Shown here: positions 35,801-49,766 of the stretch, in pieces
Layout: each line of letters starts with the position of its first letter
Position numbering within the stretch: the stretch's first letter is position 1
NCBI GenBank assembly: GCA_914767715.1
Contig: OU612067.1
Span: forward strand, 19,039,001-19,103,000
Origin: Membranipora membranacea
Lineage: Eukaryota > Bryozoa > Gymnolaemata > Cheilostomatida > Membraniporidae
Length of the DNA stretch: 64,000 nucleotides
Direction: 5' to 3'
Notes under the pieces: generated by a model
Database searches by the model: none
What the model saw: only the letters and a program-made list of their open reading frames with translations
What the model was told of the DNA's origin: nothing
Program-made: the position numbers and the translations under genes

Positions 35801-37575
35801 CTAAGGCATGCCTGCTGGTCACACGCCTTGCAGCTGATGACACTTTGGACAGTTTGGATAAATCCGTCTCTGATGATATTTATCACCCTACAGTGAAGTT
35901 GCAAATGAGTTATCCTTTTTTAGAAACCTAAGCAACATTGTTTCACCAAACTCTAAATGCAGGGCAGGTTCATTGGGTCATGCTAGATCTAGGCCTACCT
36001 AGTCATCATCAGGCGCTGTTAATCAAGGAGTAAATGTGTTGACTATATATATATATACATGTGTCACTTTCACTTCAGTCAATTCCACTGAGATAACACA
36101 AAAAGTAAGTTAGCCCGGGCCTCCTCTTCCTACTGCCACAAACCAGACATACTATCTACTACACATTCCAGCCAAGGAGTACTCCTTGTTCCAGCAATGA
36201 GGTAAACAAACAGAAGAGACTCTGCGGCTTGCTAATTTATATCTTGCTAGGCCTTTGTTTGAGTCAACCAATGAACTAAACCTCATTGAGTCAACTAAGG
36301 TCCTAGTCCCACTAAAACCGACCAAGAAGTTTACTCTTTGCTCCTACCATGATATAAATGCTCATAAATCAACCATCAAATCCAATTGAACTCTTTAACT
36401 ACCACTAGCTTTACACTAGGTGGCTACCCGAATCATAGAAGGACCATAATAGTGAGAGAGTTTTCTTATGGCAGTCATGAAACTATAACGAGTAAGAAGC
36501 GGTTGTGAGATCTCATCCCCAATGGATGAGAGTTCTGTGTCCCACGACTCATGTTTGAAAAAAATGGTTGTTGCCCATGGATGGATTGGTACAGGTAAGC
36601 CTATGTACTTCCCAGTCTAGGTTCTGACTGACTCCAAAAACAAACAAGCTAGCTTGTACTATGCCTAGATCGATTACGATAGGCCTACTCACTATGGTAA
36701 TTATTTTAAGTATTATTGTATGATGAAGTGCACTGTAGTGTAGTAGGCCCAGCTAGGAGTACTGTCTGGCTCTATCTGGCTCTATCTGGCTCTATCTGTC
36801 TGGCTCTATGGTTGTTATTGCTTCATCATGTTCAGCCCACAATCTCCCAACATACAGTAACAATAGTAGCCTGTTGTTACCGTATGTTGGGAGATTGTGG
36901 GCTGAACATGATGAAGCAATTACAACCATAGAGCCAGAATGATGAGATACATTACTCCTAGCTGGGCCTACTACACTACAGTGCACTTCATCATACAATA
37001 ATACTTAAAATAATTACCATAGGTAGGCATATTAAATAAATTATAAAATAAGACTTACTTGACTTTGAGGAATAAATAAATAATAATACTAATAAATAAC
37101 CTACCAAACAAATAGAACAGGATTTTCTCCTGTGTTCATTCTTAATTCTGTCAGTGCAAATGCACACAGATTCTTCTTGAGCTATCCTGTTCAAGGAGTG
37201 TTTCAGTGGAGTGGTGTGGCTCTCTTTCCTCTCTCTCTCTCTCTCCCTCTCTTCCCACCTCATCTCATCTGTGATTGAGTTGGTGTATGGAAAATATTTA
37301 TTTTCTTTTGCTTATTTCTATCATTAACTTTGAAAAGAAGAAGGACTCTGCAGTATTTCCCCAGCACTTGACTTACTTATTGGATGAAAAAAACACAAGC
37401 TATTTTGCGATGGCCTGCCTTTGACCTTGACAAGGAATTACCTTCTCTTTTCAGAATACTCTACAGTCAGAACAATAAAAGCAACTCCTAAAATCACGCA
37501 AATTCTAAATTAATATAATTACACAAATTATTACACATAATAGTAATACGGCAGTTATGCAAATTCACAAACCCG
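35801..37575. other. 5' flank of CEP295 and start of intergenic region
   Basis: It should contain the unlocated first exon or exons and the promoter of CEP295. One weak candidate start is an ATG directly before a GTAGGA donor near 36352 on the minus strand, but nothing else supports it. It also holds a foldback element (36681-37030) and a CT-rich run near 37220-37250. Confidence 0.4.
36681..37030. repeat. Palindromic element of about 350 bases
   Basis: The left arm (TAGGCCTACT, CTATGGTAATTA, then GTGCACTGTAGTGTAGTAGG) is mirrored in the right arm ending at about 37030. The left arm contains four direct copies of CTGGCTCTAT where the right arm has one, so the arms are unequal. The centre pairs through CCCAACATAC and GTATGTTGGG. 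No coding capacity; a foldback or MITE-type element. Confidence 0.8.
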
Positions 37576-39300
37576 CAACACTTTGTGAACTCATAGTGCC
37601 TAGCTAGTTTATTAGCAGGCAAATTAGTCTGATTTATGAGAAAACATGATTTTCTGTTTTTAAGCAGAATAAAATGTTACATCCTCTCTCTTATTCCAAG
37701 CAGGGAAACAAATTCAAGTCTCTTTTTTCGAAAATGTGATAATCAATCAACCACCAAATAGTTCTTAACACTTTTCCCTGCCAATGAGCAGCACAGCAGG
37801 AGAAATTCTGAACGTGCATTTCCCCATTTGAGGGTATTGACGATAACTGGGAACGTTCTCAACTCGCTATTTGGTTGCGAATTTTCTATGCTGCCGACTA
37901 ACATTTCAAAGTTCATAATAATATTATGTCATCTATGCCATTTATTAATGTTCTGTGTTTAATAAGTCTGACAGTGGAAAAAATCTATTGGTTGGGCATA
38001 ATCAAAAATCCAAGGAGAGAATTTACCTATGAGGATGAGAGCATCTAAAATCACTAATGACAAGACCAAAGAATTCTAAGAACCCCTACCAAATATACTT
38101 TTGTTGGAATAAAGGGTCATACCAGAATTTTTGAGCACCGTCTTAGCTCTATCTTTGTGTTCCTTTGTACGTTCTCCTAACGATGTCGGCAATGTATGTA
38201 TACCTATTTTAGGACGTTTATGCCAGGAGTCTGTTATCAAAAATTATTGCTGTGATGACCATAACCATGTAGATTAAAGTTAAACATTAACATATAGCTT
38301 GAACAAGCTGTATTTCACCAATGATTGTCTTTTGTGTAAATTTGAGCACAATTAATTTAACAAGGCAGTGTTTGATATGCAGACATGCCAATGGCACGAC
38401 AAATATTATCTCTATAGAAACTTTCCCTAACTTTTCACGAAAAAGAACAATCTCAAGGATTTCTAGGAGTTCTAAAACTGAAAAGTCACCACATCTGCAA
38501 TGGGAAAATCTAACTTGTATATAGACAGAAAGTAAATAGGTCAATTGGGCTTATTTTGGCGCTGTCGCTATGGAGCAGAGAAACTCTTATCTCACATCTA
38601 GAACAGAATCGCTCCCTTTGGTAGCGCAGGGATATTAGTTACTCTTGAGCTACGCTAGAGGCATCTTGATTCACTGCTTATAGATATTCAAGTATACCAA
38701 ACATGTTTTAGATGTTAAGTCGAACCCAGGCGGAAGAGGAGATTTATTATAGATTTTTGGGCTGTTCAAATCTGTTGGTACTTTGCTGGGCAGGTAACAT
38801 CCATTTTACTTTTTCCAACAAGCTTCAAGGTACATACCCAGTTGTGGGCTAAAGTAAACCAACCCCTGCATATCCCATCCTATGCCTTGATTCAATCATT
38901 TCTATATTCGCATGCACAGTGACTATTTTGGCAGCATGGACAGGTACAGTATGATCTCCAAATTACAGTCCCTATAGGACGACATTGTCGTCCTAATATA
39001 GACCACTGCATGCCCTATAGGCCGACTATGCAAACTGATAGGCGATGTGAATTAATGATGTAAATAAACATTTGATTTTAGCTATCAGTCACATCGCATC
39101 CAATAATCTATCAACCGTGACAGATTCTTGGCAGTTGAAATTGTCCTAACATATCCTTGTACTGTTAAATGTTTTTGAGGTTTATAAACAACATTGAATT
39201 AGTTTCAGAAATAATTTCGGCAGAGATACACATTTGCAAAGTCCGCAGGTCAGCCACTTTGCCTAGCGAAGCATAGTTGTGAAAACAAGAGTAATAGCAT
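37576..39300. repeat. Direct repeat, left copy (1.7 kb)
   Basis: Matches 47477-49083 in the same orientation, with about 93-95% similarity by eye outside indels. This copy has extra bases near 38085-38150 and 38960-39025. It lacks convincing coding signals: the short open frames it shares with the other copy are shared only because the DNA is duplicated. Origin unknown: a mobile element or a segmental duplication. Confidence 0.9.
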
Positions 39301-42300
39301 GAGTAAAGCTCTTGTTATTTGTTTTTTTGCGCATTCTCAATTCTTGCGCTGCTGTACTCTGAAGTTTAAGTTTAATTTTGCATCCGATATCATATTGTTT
39401 ATAAAAGTGAATTCTTACAATGTTATTGTGTTTTTTTTATATTAACATGTCTGATCACTTCTGATGGTTTGAAAAGTAGTCACTAGTTAATCCAGGGCTA
39501 GAGTTGACTAAATCAGTTAGGATTAGTTTTGTGGAGACATAAATCTATCTGTAGTTTATTAACATTTACATAATACATACTTATTTATCAATTAGACTAG
39601 CCTGCCAAAATGTCATGCTGTGACTGCTGTGACTGCTGTCCCATGCTGACTTGGACAGGTTTTTCTCAATCCTTTTACCATTCACATCTAATCTTTCTAT
39701 ATCCTATTTTTCTTCGAAGCTTATCACATTTGGAAAACTTTGGCAGGTCTATTTCTTTTATGTGCTTGATGCGAGAACATCGAAATAATTCAATAACAAC
39801 AAAATACGTGTCTATCCAAGGAGTAAAAAAGAGGAGTGGCAACTAAAATTTGATCTGTTTACGATGAGGTATAATGGCACTTCGGGTCTTCATGGAACTA
39901 CAGGAGGATGATCATTTGCTTAGTTGTCCCACTTGAGATATGTTGGGTGATATTTCTTCAAATATGATCGATGGAATTTTAAATTCTATCTATCTGTCAA
40001 CCCATAAAAGATATGTAAATTGGCTAATTACACATTTTCTTATACATATATATTACAGGATGAATTATAGTATTTTTATGTAAGCACATGGAACATTAAT
40101 TTTTTCTGAGTGTGCAAGGCCTGCTGTAATCAAAGAATTGAGTTGAACTTTGTCACTCAATGAGCCAGTGTATAGCCTGCCTGCCTGCAATATCCAGATC
40201 TTGCCGGCTACAAAGAGAACTACAAAATATTTGCACCCTACTATAAGATAAGAACATTTTTAAACAGCAAGCTCAAAACTCACCCAAGGACAATAATGAT
40301 TATTCTACTTACAAGTAAAGGCGCCAAACTCAGCATCATAGTTTCATGCGTACATAAGATTTCTACAGAAACTAGAAATATTTGCTCAACTCTACACCTC
40401 CAGTCTTCTCATAGTATGGAAGCGAATAAAGTAATGCATCTGATTAAAACTCTATATTTAACCTAGTATCGATTATGTTGGTCAAACGTCTGCTGATAAG
40501 AAAGCCGATTAAACTTTTACTTCTCGGTCAGTATCCTTCCATGACGCATGATATGACTTGACACTAAGCGTAACTTGGCTAGGTGTAAATGTTAGCTAGA
40601 GCTTAGATCAGCTAGCTTGGGAGTGACTAAATGTTAGCACTTAATTTTAGTTGGTTGAAGTGTAAGTCTATATAATGCGTATCATAGGAACCTAGTATTG
40701 TGGATATCAAATAACCGCTAGTAGGGCATTTGAGTGGTTAGAGTATAAAGGATTTTGGAGAGAAAATTTTTTTTTAAATGGTGGCATATATGTCATATAT
40801 ATATATAATATATGGCAAGCTTCCCCCCCCCAACAGAACAAAGTTTGTCAAGACAGGTTAACTGATGCCCTGCCCACTTCATGATTTGTGTGAATCTGAT
40901 GGCCTTGTTCTGAAAAGAATTGATTCTGTCACCTGTATTGATATCTGAGTGTATACAGGGATCCATTCTGTATCCATTCTCTCTGGTGTATGTCAGCATA
41001 TTCAGGCACAGCCAGGTAGCGCCCTAGGTGCAGAGTTCATCAATCAAATGATTTTCTCTAGTCTTCAACAATGTGACACGTTGGTGCAATCAAGGAGGAA
41101 TTACTCCTTGGTGCAATCCAGAGAGAGCTTGAGATGAAAATTGCAAACATTCAAAAGTAAGTACAAAATATAAAGTGTAGCAAATAAATCTTGAATCAAA
41201 TTCTAATATCATACCTCAATTTCCTTTGTTGGTCTGCTCATATCCCTTACAATAATTTTGAAGTATCAGATTCAATGTCAACAGCATGCTGACTGGATAT
41301 ATCATGATGGATAAAATCAATTGATCGGTTGACCCGTAATGTGTCTCGTCTATGGGTTGATCTATCATCTTATAATTATAAGAGGGCAGACAAGTCTTAG
41401 CATTTTGGAAAACGAATATTGTCGAACTGAGAACCAGAACGACAGAATGTGTTTCCTCTCCCAATCTCTCTTCCCAAATGTCGTGATACATAATTGAAGA
41501 CCGCGACTTCATAGGTCGCTCCATGAGGAAATCAAAGAGTGTTTTAAATTAACCAGAACAATTTTCTTGACAATTTTTATTACAAACAGCCATGAACTGA
41601 TCCCCCCCCCCCCCAGTTTTATGTATTAATACCGTTGATGAAGCTTTGGATTACATTTTAAACAACTCTACACTATATTTAATGGCAAGTACTGTCACGT
41701 TCGCTTTTGATGATGGTTGGGCATGGAAGGGAACAATTGCCGCAGGGTACTAATTTTTTGTTGTCTGACACCTAGTCTTCGTGTGCGGCTAGTAGATAAC
41801 TAGCAGAAACCAGCATAAACATACCAAAAACCTGAGCATTACAGGACGTGGGAACTTTTTCTCTGTAGAACCATACAGAATGTGCGAGCTCCCTCCTCAT
41901 GGCATATGCAAGCCTAAGCAGCAATCCCCAATGTTAGGATATAGCCAATGATTTTCTATCTGGTACATTTCTAACATCCTGGAAGATTTGAGGAACAGAA
42001 AATACAAGCTAAGGTCTTAAAACTACATTACATAAAGGTGCTACTACCGGATTTTACAGAAAATAATCAGGTAGAAAAATCTCATGTTCAACAAGTTTCC
42101 TATTCACATTACCCATGTCATACAATGCAAGCCAAAGATAAATTGTAAATAAGTTTGTGACACAGCACGGCAAGATGAAAATAAAAAATCCAAGAGCACA
42201 ACAATATCGCTGATTGCGATTCTCAAGTCTGCGAATGCTAATCATCTGAGCCAGGATTTAATTGCCATCTGCATTAAACAATGCTAACTACATCCAGCAA

Positions 42301-43525
42301 TAATTGCGGCTGATAGCTTAATATCCAAAGAAAGCTGACATTCTTTATAACATGATGTTGCTGAAAAACAACCAAACCTACACTGGAAGCAGGGCATCAC
42401 AACACACAATAAACTCCACATTGAGTATAGCCAACCGATTACCAGGGCACAATTACCGATAAGTTGAGCAAAACATACTCTACTGTCGTCAAGCCCCCAC
42501 CTCACGGGACCCCTTACACCTTTGAAGCAAACACAGCCACAGCTACCCATGGAGTTCGAGACTTATGAGATTTGTGGATCTTGTTATAATGATGCAGCGA
42601 GGAGTTAGTTGCAGTAAGTAACAAGATTTGGTGTATTAAGGTTATGATACCAACGCTGCCGAGTTTGGATACTTTATATATCATAGGGAGGCTTTTCAAA
42701 CGGTGATTCTTTCAGCATGACGTCATGTCATGGCGTTGTAGTAAACGAAAATGATTAGCTAGTCACAATTGTGCTATTGGTAAAACATCCACACCAGCAA
42801 CCTCCGTCAGCTGTAAGGCAACACTCACTCTTCCTTCCTCCACTGTCGTCGTGGAAACCACATTGTCTTTTACAACCGATATGAGACATCGGTGTGGTTG
42901 TAAACACAGCAGAGCCACTGCAGGATGATACAAAGTAAGGCATGTTCATAAGGCCCGTAGTCCAAAGGGAGGTGGGACGCTCTAACTCCCTTAGACCACT
43001 CAATAGAGAGGCATAAAAATGTTGAAATGGAACTTTCCAAGTCAGAATCAGCTCATTTGGGACGTCCATTTGCTATTTGTGTCATTACAACGCTTTGGAG
43101 GCTGGGGATTGGCACCCAATTCGGTGTTACTTCAAACCCTCAAGGATTTTCGCCTCTCCGTTCAATTTTGCTAAACTATGGCTCTGTTAATAACCAGGTG
43201 TGATATACAATGGAAAATTTCAAGCTGAGATCAGATTTCGCAATCATACTCAACTCTAGTCAAACGTAGCAGACAAATATAAAGTTGGATTCAGTGATAT
43301 TGTGGAGACGGCTGCCAATGCGATGTTGAATATGAGCATTGTGTGGTTTCAATAATATTGTAGTTGTAGACCAATAAGCAGCCTGTTGCACCCCTCCTCA
43401 AAGCAAAATGAATCAATTAACAAAACAACTACATATGTGCATAGAGACTATAAATTAGACTTGCTTATGTTTTCCGTGATAGAAGAGAGTGTTTGTATTC
43501 TCAATGCCAGCATTTTCTATTTTTT

Positions 43526-44290
43526 GTCGTGATGAGCGAGAGTTGCTCGTCCATCTGGAGTAGGTATAAAACCAATCTAGGTATTAATCTGACGGTAAAA
43601 GAGCAATGAGTTCCCCACCTTGTTAATTTTTTCCCATTTTTTTTAATTTTTGTTTTTTTTTCAAGTCAGCATAATTACCCTGCTGGTTATCTCAGGATAT
43701 CAATGTTCTAGAATTTGAACAAGGTCAACTTGGGCTCTAACAAGGTCGAGTTTGAAACAATTCGGACAATCTTTTAAATTTTGAATGCTGCCGTTTTTTA
43801 GTGGAAAAGTGATCCTCGTTAAAAAGAACGCTGAAGGGCAAAATGTTTTGGCACTAAATGTAAAACATTTTGCCCAAAGTGATTTAGACTGCCAAATAAA
43901 GTATTAAAAAAATTAAAAAACGGTTTCCAGTTGTGTGATGAACAGGAGTTGCTTGTCCATTTGTGGTAAGTTTGAAACCAGTCTAGTTATTAATCTGAGC
44001 GTAAAAGAGCAATGAGTTCCCCCCTTTGTTCATTTTTTCCCCATTCTTTTAATTTTTACGTTTTTTCAAGTCAGCATAATTACCCTTATGATTATCTCAG
44101 GTTATCTATATTCCAGAATATGAGCAAGGTCAATTTGGGCTCTAACTGGACCTAGTTTGATAAAAGTCAGAGAACTTCTAATTTCTGAATGCTGCCGTTT
44201 TTTATTGCAAAAGTGACCGTAGTTAAAAAGAATGCTGTTGGAGAACGAAGAGCCGCAGATCCAAACGGTTTCCAGTTATGTGTTGAGCGG
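43526..44290. repeat. Local tandem repeat, two units plus a partial third
   Basis: Blocks beginning near 43526 and 43935 share GAGCAATGAGTTCCCC, CAAGTCAGCATAATTACCC and GAATGCTGCCGTTTTTTA in the same order. A third start (CGGTTTCCAGTTATGTG) is near 44263. Units are about 340-410 bases and diverged by about 15-20%. No coding signal. Confidence 0.8.
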
Positions 44291-46870
44291 GATAATTATG
44301 ACCTGCAGAATCAGATATTAGATGCTTTTGTTTTTTTTCAGCTCTTTCCTGTTTGCGGGTTTGCAGCGATTTTTGGCATATGAAAATATCTAGCAATAAA
44401 CTGTCAAACCCTATCCACCGATTTAGATATAAATGTGAAAGATAGGAAGCTGCCACTGGACTCCAATGAGAAATTCTCCATTCATTTGCAAGACCCCAAC
44501 GAAGCAGATACTTTTTTTATTTGAAAGGTACTTTTTTTGCAAAATGAGAGACAAGTCAATGATCAATGAAGAATTAAAGACGGTTCGCAATTAACTTCAG
44601 ATGGAAAGCAGTAGGAATCTTGCAGAGAGGAAACGATTCATACATATTTCATTCAAATTCATCTGCAAATAATGATGATGTCACTGGAATGAACTTATGC
44701 AGTACTTTATGTTTGATCAATAAGTTCTACAGTCAGTCAGAGTCAAACTTAGTTACAAATTGCCAGTTCAGCATCAATTGTATTCATACACATTATATTG
44801 AGAGAAATGGAAAACCAATCACGTCTTTAGGTTCTGTATTCATACATTTGATCTTTACCTGATAGGTAAGTCTAACTGCGGCACGATGAGTTCTCTGTTG
44901 TTGCAATGGGTCATTATCGGGGATTATGTCATAAATACTGTCAACTGTCTGTGAGGGTTTTCATGGCTCTGATCTTTTGCCAGCCTCAATCGACAAATTA
45001 TAACTTATGTATCGAAGCTGACGGATTATATCTGGTCATTTCTAGGCGAGTAAGTCAAGAACATCATTTCAGTCTGCTTCATTCAGTGATGAGCCTGACA
45101 TGTAACTGCACCTTTATTTACTTACACATCACCTTTTTATTGCATTCAGATCTCATTTTTAGCATAATATATATTATCACCTTTGAAGCAATGATAGTGA
45201 TTGCCTCTTGGGTAAAGTCACGTGGACCCATATTGTACTAATGCCCCAAACTTTACCGATTCCGCCGGAGACATGGATATTATTTATATCGAAAAGGCAG
45301 AGGGGGTTCTTCTTAATATGTGTGTCGTGCTCACACACACTGTACCTCGGGTATCTTTAGTCTTGTTCTGCAAAGACCAGGGTAGGAAGAACGGTGGGCC
45401 AATTGCTAATCAGCTTGTGCCGTGTATGAACTGAACCTCAAAAATAGCAAGTATGTCCCCTTAATCATCAGATCACGCCTGAACGAATCATGTTATACAA
45501 CATTATTCAGTAGGACATCTCTTAAAGTGCTTTCTATCGCTTCAATTCTTAAATATAAATTAACCTGGAAGCCCTGTGAAGATCAGGTCGATCTCACATG
45601 ATTATTTCATCATTAGACCTGAGCTCACTGGGAATTCCAGAAAAGTGCATTGTGGGATACGTATTGACAGGCCTCAACTCGTTGTCCCACACAGCATAGT
45701 GAGATAAAGCAGTGTAGTTGAGAGGACAGGTTTTAGCCCCAAAGGTCCTAATTTGTTTCTTTTTAGTGTTGAGAATAGGAATCACTCATTTTGTGCTTTC
45801 CAACCGGACCACCTGATGTAGAAGCAACGCTAAGATTTTGGGTTGATGGCGGAATATTAATCATGACAACAAATGACATCATTACTGATTAAACACACCT
45901 CTGGCAGTTTACTATCCATTGAGAACTTACTTTGCGCAACTATCTTATCATCATTTGCTTCAACATTCAATTCCTTTCAACAATTCTTTATGATTTGATT
46001 ATATATCTGAAGGTCAAGGCTAAGTTGATGCCGGGACTGAGTTGTTCAGGGAGAAGTAATAGGTGCCTATCCCCCAGCTTCAATTTTAACGTTTTTGTTT
46101 TAGTATCGTTTTAATAATGTATCAGGCTCATTGTCAAAAATTTTGAATGGTTATGCTGAGTTTTTAGGTGATTATGCATTGTCATTGTTAATTGGTCAAG
46201 TTCAGTTTGAAAAAAAAATTTATATTTTTGTAAAATTGCAAAATTTTGATCCCACGTTGACAGTGATATGGAGTCAGCGCAAGACAACAGACAGCGGTAA
46301 ATATATCCTAACTCTACCTCCAATCAAGGTAAAGACTAGCTCCAGGCCAAAAACTACAAAATGGAATAATGCTTCTCAAAACTTATCTTTATAAACCTTT
46401 CATGCGAAGCTTTCCACAGAACAAAAATAATTTCAGATTTTGAACTCTGTCCATCTACCTTATTATTATCTTTACTTAGCATGGACAAATTTTGTGTGAA
46501 GTAAAAATTTGTTTTGTCTGTGCTTGATAAAACAACAGTGTATATTTTTACGCTGAGGTCCATTCCCATATTAATTTCATATTGAATTGCATCACAATGT
46601 TTTTTTATCGGTTAATAGTTATTTTTCCTTTTGTATCTCGTGTATACCACGTCATCTTACAGTCGAGTTTAGAGCAGGGCTGAAGATAAGCAGATTTTGG
46701 TTTGGCCGCCTGTCATACCAGAAACATCTTCACAAGGCTTTGCCTTTTCTTTCAACTGTTTAGCGTAACTCATCTCCATCATCCACTGCTGGAAACCCTT
46801 GTGTCAGTGTCCAAGTCCTGCATTTCAATTACATTACGGCCACTTACAGATGCCATATTTTCACACTTTT

Positions 46871-47031
46871 CTGTACTTCGATACCTTTCATGATGATAAA
46901 CATAACACACCGTTTCACTTCTCAGCCTGGTCATTTTGCGAACAGTGAGAGTATCACTGCTCACAAAATGACCAGGCTGAGAAGTGAAACGGTGTGTTAT
47001 GTTTATCATCATGAAAGGTATCGAAGTACAG
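46871..47031. repeat. Perfect or near-perfect inverted repeat, arms about 73 bases
   Basis: CTGTACTTCGATACC continuing to CTGGTCATTTTG is mirrored from CAAAATGACCAG to CGAAGTACAG. The spacer itself contains a small stem (CAGTGA / TCACTG). The near-perfect match of the arms indicates a young element or active gene conversion. Confidence 0.85.
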
Positions 47032-47476
47032 TACAACAATCATATCAGATTTTCGAACACTATCTATCTAGCTGAGCTCTCATAGACCTTACTCTCACCT
47101 TAACGGGGGTCTAACATGCTCCACTTCTGATATAAAAACAATTAGAATCTAAGCCTGAGTTTCCTCAGCTATTCTGTATTTATCTACCATAAATATAAAG
47201 TTTGATCAAACTTGCTAGAATTCAGAGTTGTGTCCCTCTACAATTCATCAGATTATCAGACTTAACATAACAGACGTTATGTCTGAGCTCAAAACTTTCA
47301 CGCATGTTAGAAATGACTGTTTTCATTCTGGTATTGCTGCGATTGATTATGCAAGATTCGAGGGTAACATTCGGGTGTCAGTATGACGCCCCAGTATAAT
47401 CTGTTCCCGTTATACTTGTGCGATGCTAAATTCTGGTACACCTTACAATAATTGAGTATGGATTTGGAAAAACACA

Positions 47477-49083
47477 CAACACTTTGTGAACTCATAGTGC
47501 CTAGCTAGTTCATTAGCAGGCAAATTAGTCCGATTTATGAGAAAACATGATTTTCTGTTTCTTAGCAGAATAAAATGTTACATCCTCTCTCTTATTCCAA
47601 ACAGGGAAAAAAATTCAAGTTTCTATTTTCGAAAATGTGATAATCGAACAGCCCCCAAATAGTTCTTAACACTTTTCCCTGCCAATGAGCAGCACAGCAG
47701 GAGAAATTATACATTTCCCCATTTGAGGGTATTGACGATAACTGGGAATGTTCTCAACTCGCTATTTGGTTGCGAATTTTCTATGTTGCCGACTAACATT
47801 TCAAAGTTCATAATAATATTATGTCATCTATGCCATTTATTAATGTTCTGTGTTTAATATGTCTGACAGTGGAAAAAATCTATTGGTTGGGCATGATCAA
47901 AAATCCAAGGAGAGAATTTACCTATGAGTATGAGAGCAACTAATATCGCTAATGACAAGATCAAAAAATTCTAATCAGACCAACATGCGGACTTATCTTT
48001 GTGTTCCTACATGCGTTCTCCTAACGGTGTCGGCAATGTATACCTGTTTTAGGACTTTTATGCCAGAAGTCTGTTATCAAAAATTATTGATGTGATCACC
48101 ATAACCAGTAGATTAAAGTTAAACATTAACATATAGCTTGAACAAGCTGTATTTCACCAATGATTGTCTTTTGTGTAAATTTGAGCACAATTAATTTAAC
48201 AAGGCAGTGTTTGATATGCAGACATGCCAATGGCACGACAAATATTATCTCTATAGAAACTTTCCCTAACTTTTCACGAAAAAGAACAATCTCTAGGATT
48301 TCTAGGAGTTCTAAAACTGAAAAGTCACCACTCCTGCAATGGGAAAATTTAACTTGTATATAGTCAGAAAGTAAATAGGTCAATTGGGCTTATTTTGGCG
48401 CCGTCGCTATGGAGCAGAGAAATTCTTATCTCATATCTAGAACAGAATCGATCCCTTTGGTAGCGCAGGGATATTAGTTACTCTGGAGCTACGCTAAAGG
48501 CATCTTGATTCATTGCTCATAGATATTCAAGTATACCAAACATGTTTTAGATGTTAAGTCGAACCCACGCGGAAGAAGAGATTTATTATAGATTTTTGGG
48601 CTGTTCAAAAACTGTTGGTACTTTGCTGGGCAGGTAACATCCATTTTACTTTTTCCAACAAGCTTCAAGGTACATACCCAGTTGTGGGCTAAAGTAAACC
48701 AACCCCTGCATATCCCATCCTATGCCTTGATTCAATAATTTCTATATTCGCATGCACAGTGACTGTTTTGGCAGCATAGATAGGTACAGTATGATCTCCA
48801 TTGGATTAAAATGCAAACTGATAGGCGATGTGAATTAATGATGTAAATAAACATTTGATTTTAGCTATCAGTCACATTGCATCCAATAATCTATCAACCG
48901 TGACAGATTCTTGGCAGTTGAAATTGTCCTAACATATCATTGTACTGTTAAATGTTTTTGAGGTTTATAAACAACATTGAATTAGTTTCAGAAATAATTT
49001 CGGCAGAGATACACATGTGCAAAGTCCGCAGGTCAGCCTCTTTGCCTAGCGAAGCATAGTTGTGAAAACAACAGTAATAGCAT
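47477..49083. repeat. Direct repeat, right copy (1.6 kb)
   Basis: Second copy of 37576-39300, ending about 680 bases before the segment duplicated around gene A begins (49767). The homology starts at CAACACTTTGTG and ends at GTAATAGCAT in both copies. Confidence 0.9.
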
Positions 49084-49545
49084 ACACAGCTCAGCTTTGA
49101 AAACATCTTTGTAAGTAGTGTCAGCATCTTGGCAAGACAGGCTTTCTGCTGCTGGGTGAAAGCTGCAAACAACTAGAATAACATTGTGAGTGACTCAAGG
49201 CAGCTAAGAGAAATGGATTGACACTGGGGTAGATGACAGAGGTAAGTGAAATTCTACTTTGATGGTGATGTGGTTATGAATATTATGGATTGCTGTATGA
49301 TGCTTTGACAATAGAAATATTTTGGCACTATCTAGGCAGCCATTCTCCCTGATCTAGGCAATGAACTGAAGGGAGTTCATTGATCTAGGCCCGATCTAGG
49401 TCACAAGGAACTCATATTACATATTACAAATATATATTGCCATGAAGGACGGTTTGAAAATAATGGCAATGCAAACTTCAGTGAAGGTAAGCACAAAGCT
49501 GCCTTACAGTCGGCCTTTGTCCGATTTAGTTGGGATGATACGCAC

Positions 49546-49585
49546 CCTGTCTTGACAAGCCCCAACAAAGCTTGTCAAGACAGGC
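49546..49585. repeat. 15-base perfect hairpin
   Basis: CCTGTCTTGACAAGC pairs with GCTTGTCAAGACAGG across a short CCCAACAAA-type spacer. A diverged single-arm copy (CAACAGAACAAAG, TTGTCAAGACAGG) lies at about 40833-40858. Function unknown. Confidence 0.7.
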
Positions 49586-49766
49586 TAGGATGATATAGTA
49601 GCTAGTAGAATTCAGATCATCAACAGGTGTTAGATCATGGCTGTGTTGATTAGAATGTCGGTATGTACTTGTATCCATGCTGAGTTTACTCAAGTTGAGC
49701 CCATCAGCCTTGTCAATGACATCTCAGGAGGCGTAGGTAGGCATCAAATGATCCACAGTTATCGTT

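Larger units (their letters stand above)
39301..47476. other. Intergenic stretch without a supported gene
   Basis: I see only short, unsupported open frames. It contains a homopolymer C tract near 41602-41614, a local tandem repeat (43526-44290), a foldback element (46871-47031) and, near 40846, a diverged copy of the hairpin motif at 49546. The segment 41052-41158 has exon-like ends but carries a stop. Confidence 0.5.

Noticed and set aside
38287-38544. Open frames on both strands present in both copies of the direct repeat
   Set aside because: Their conservation is explained by recent DNA duplication. Composition is not protein-like, and opposite strands are equally open.
41052-41158. Possible plus-strand coiled-coil exon ending IQRELEMKIANIQK before GTAAGT
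   Set aside because: The frame meets TGA soon after the acceptor, a short direct repeat explains part of it, and no neighbouring exon was found.
42755-43069. 104-codon Cys-rich minus-strand open frame
   Set aside because: No recognised motif, no splice partners, and a length within chance for the region.
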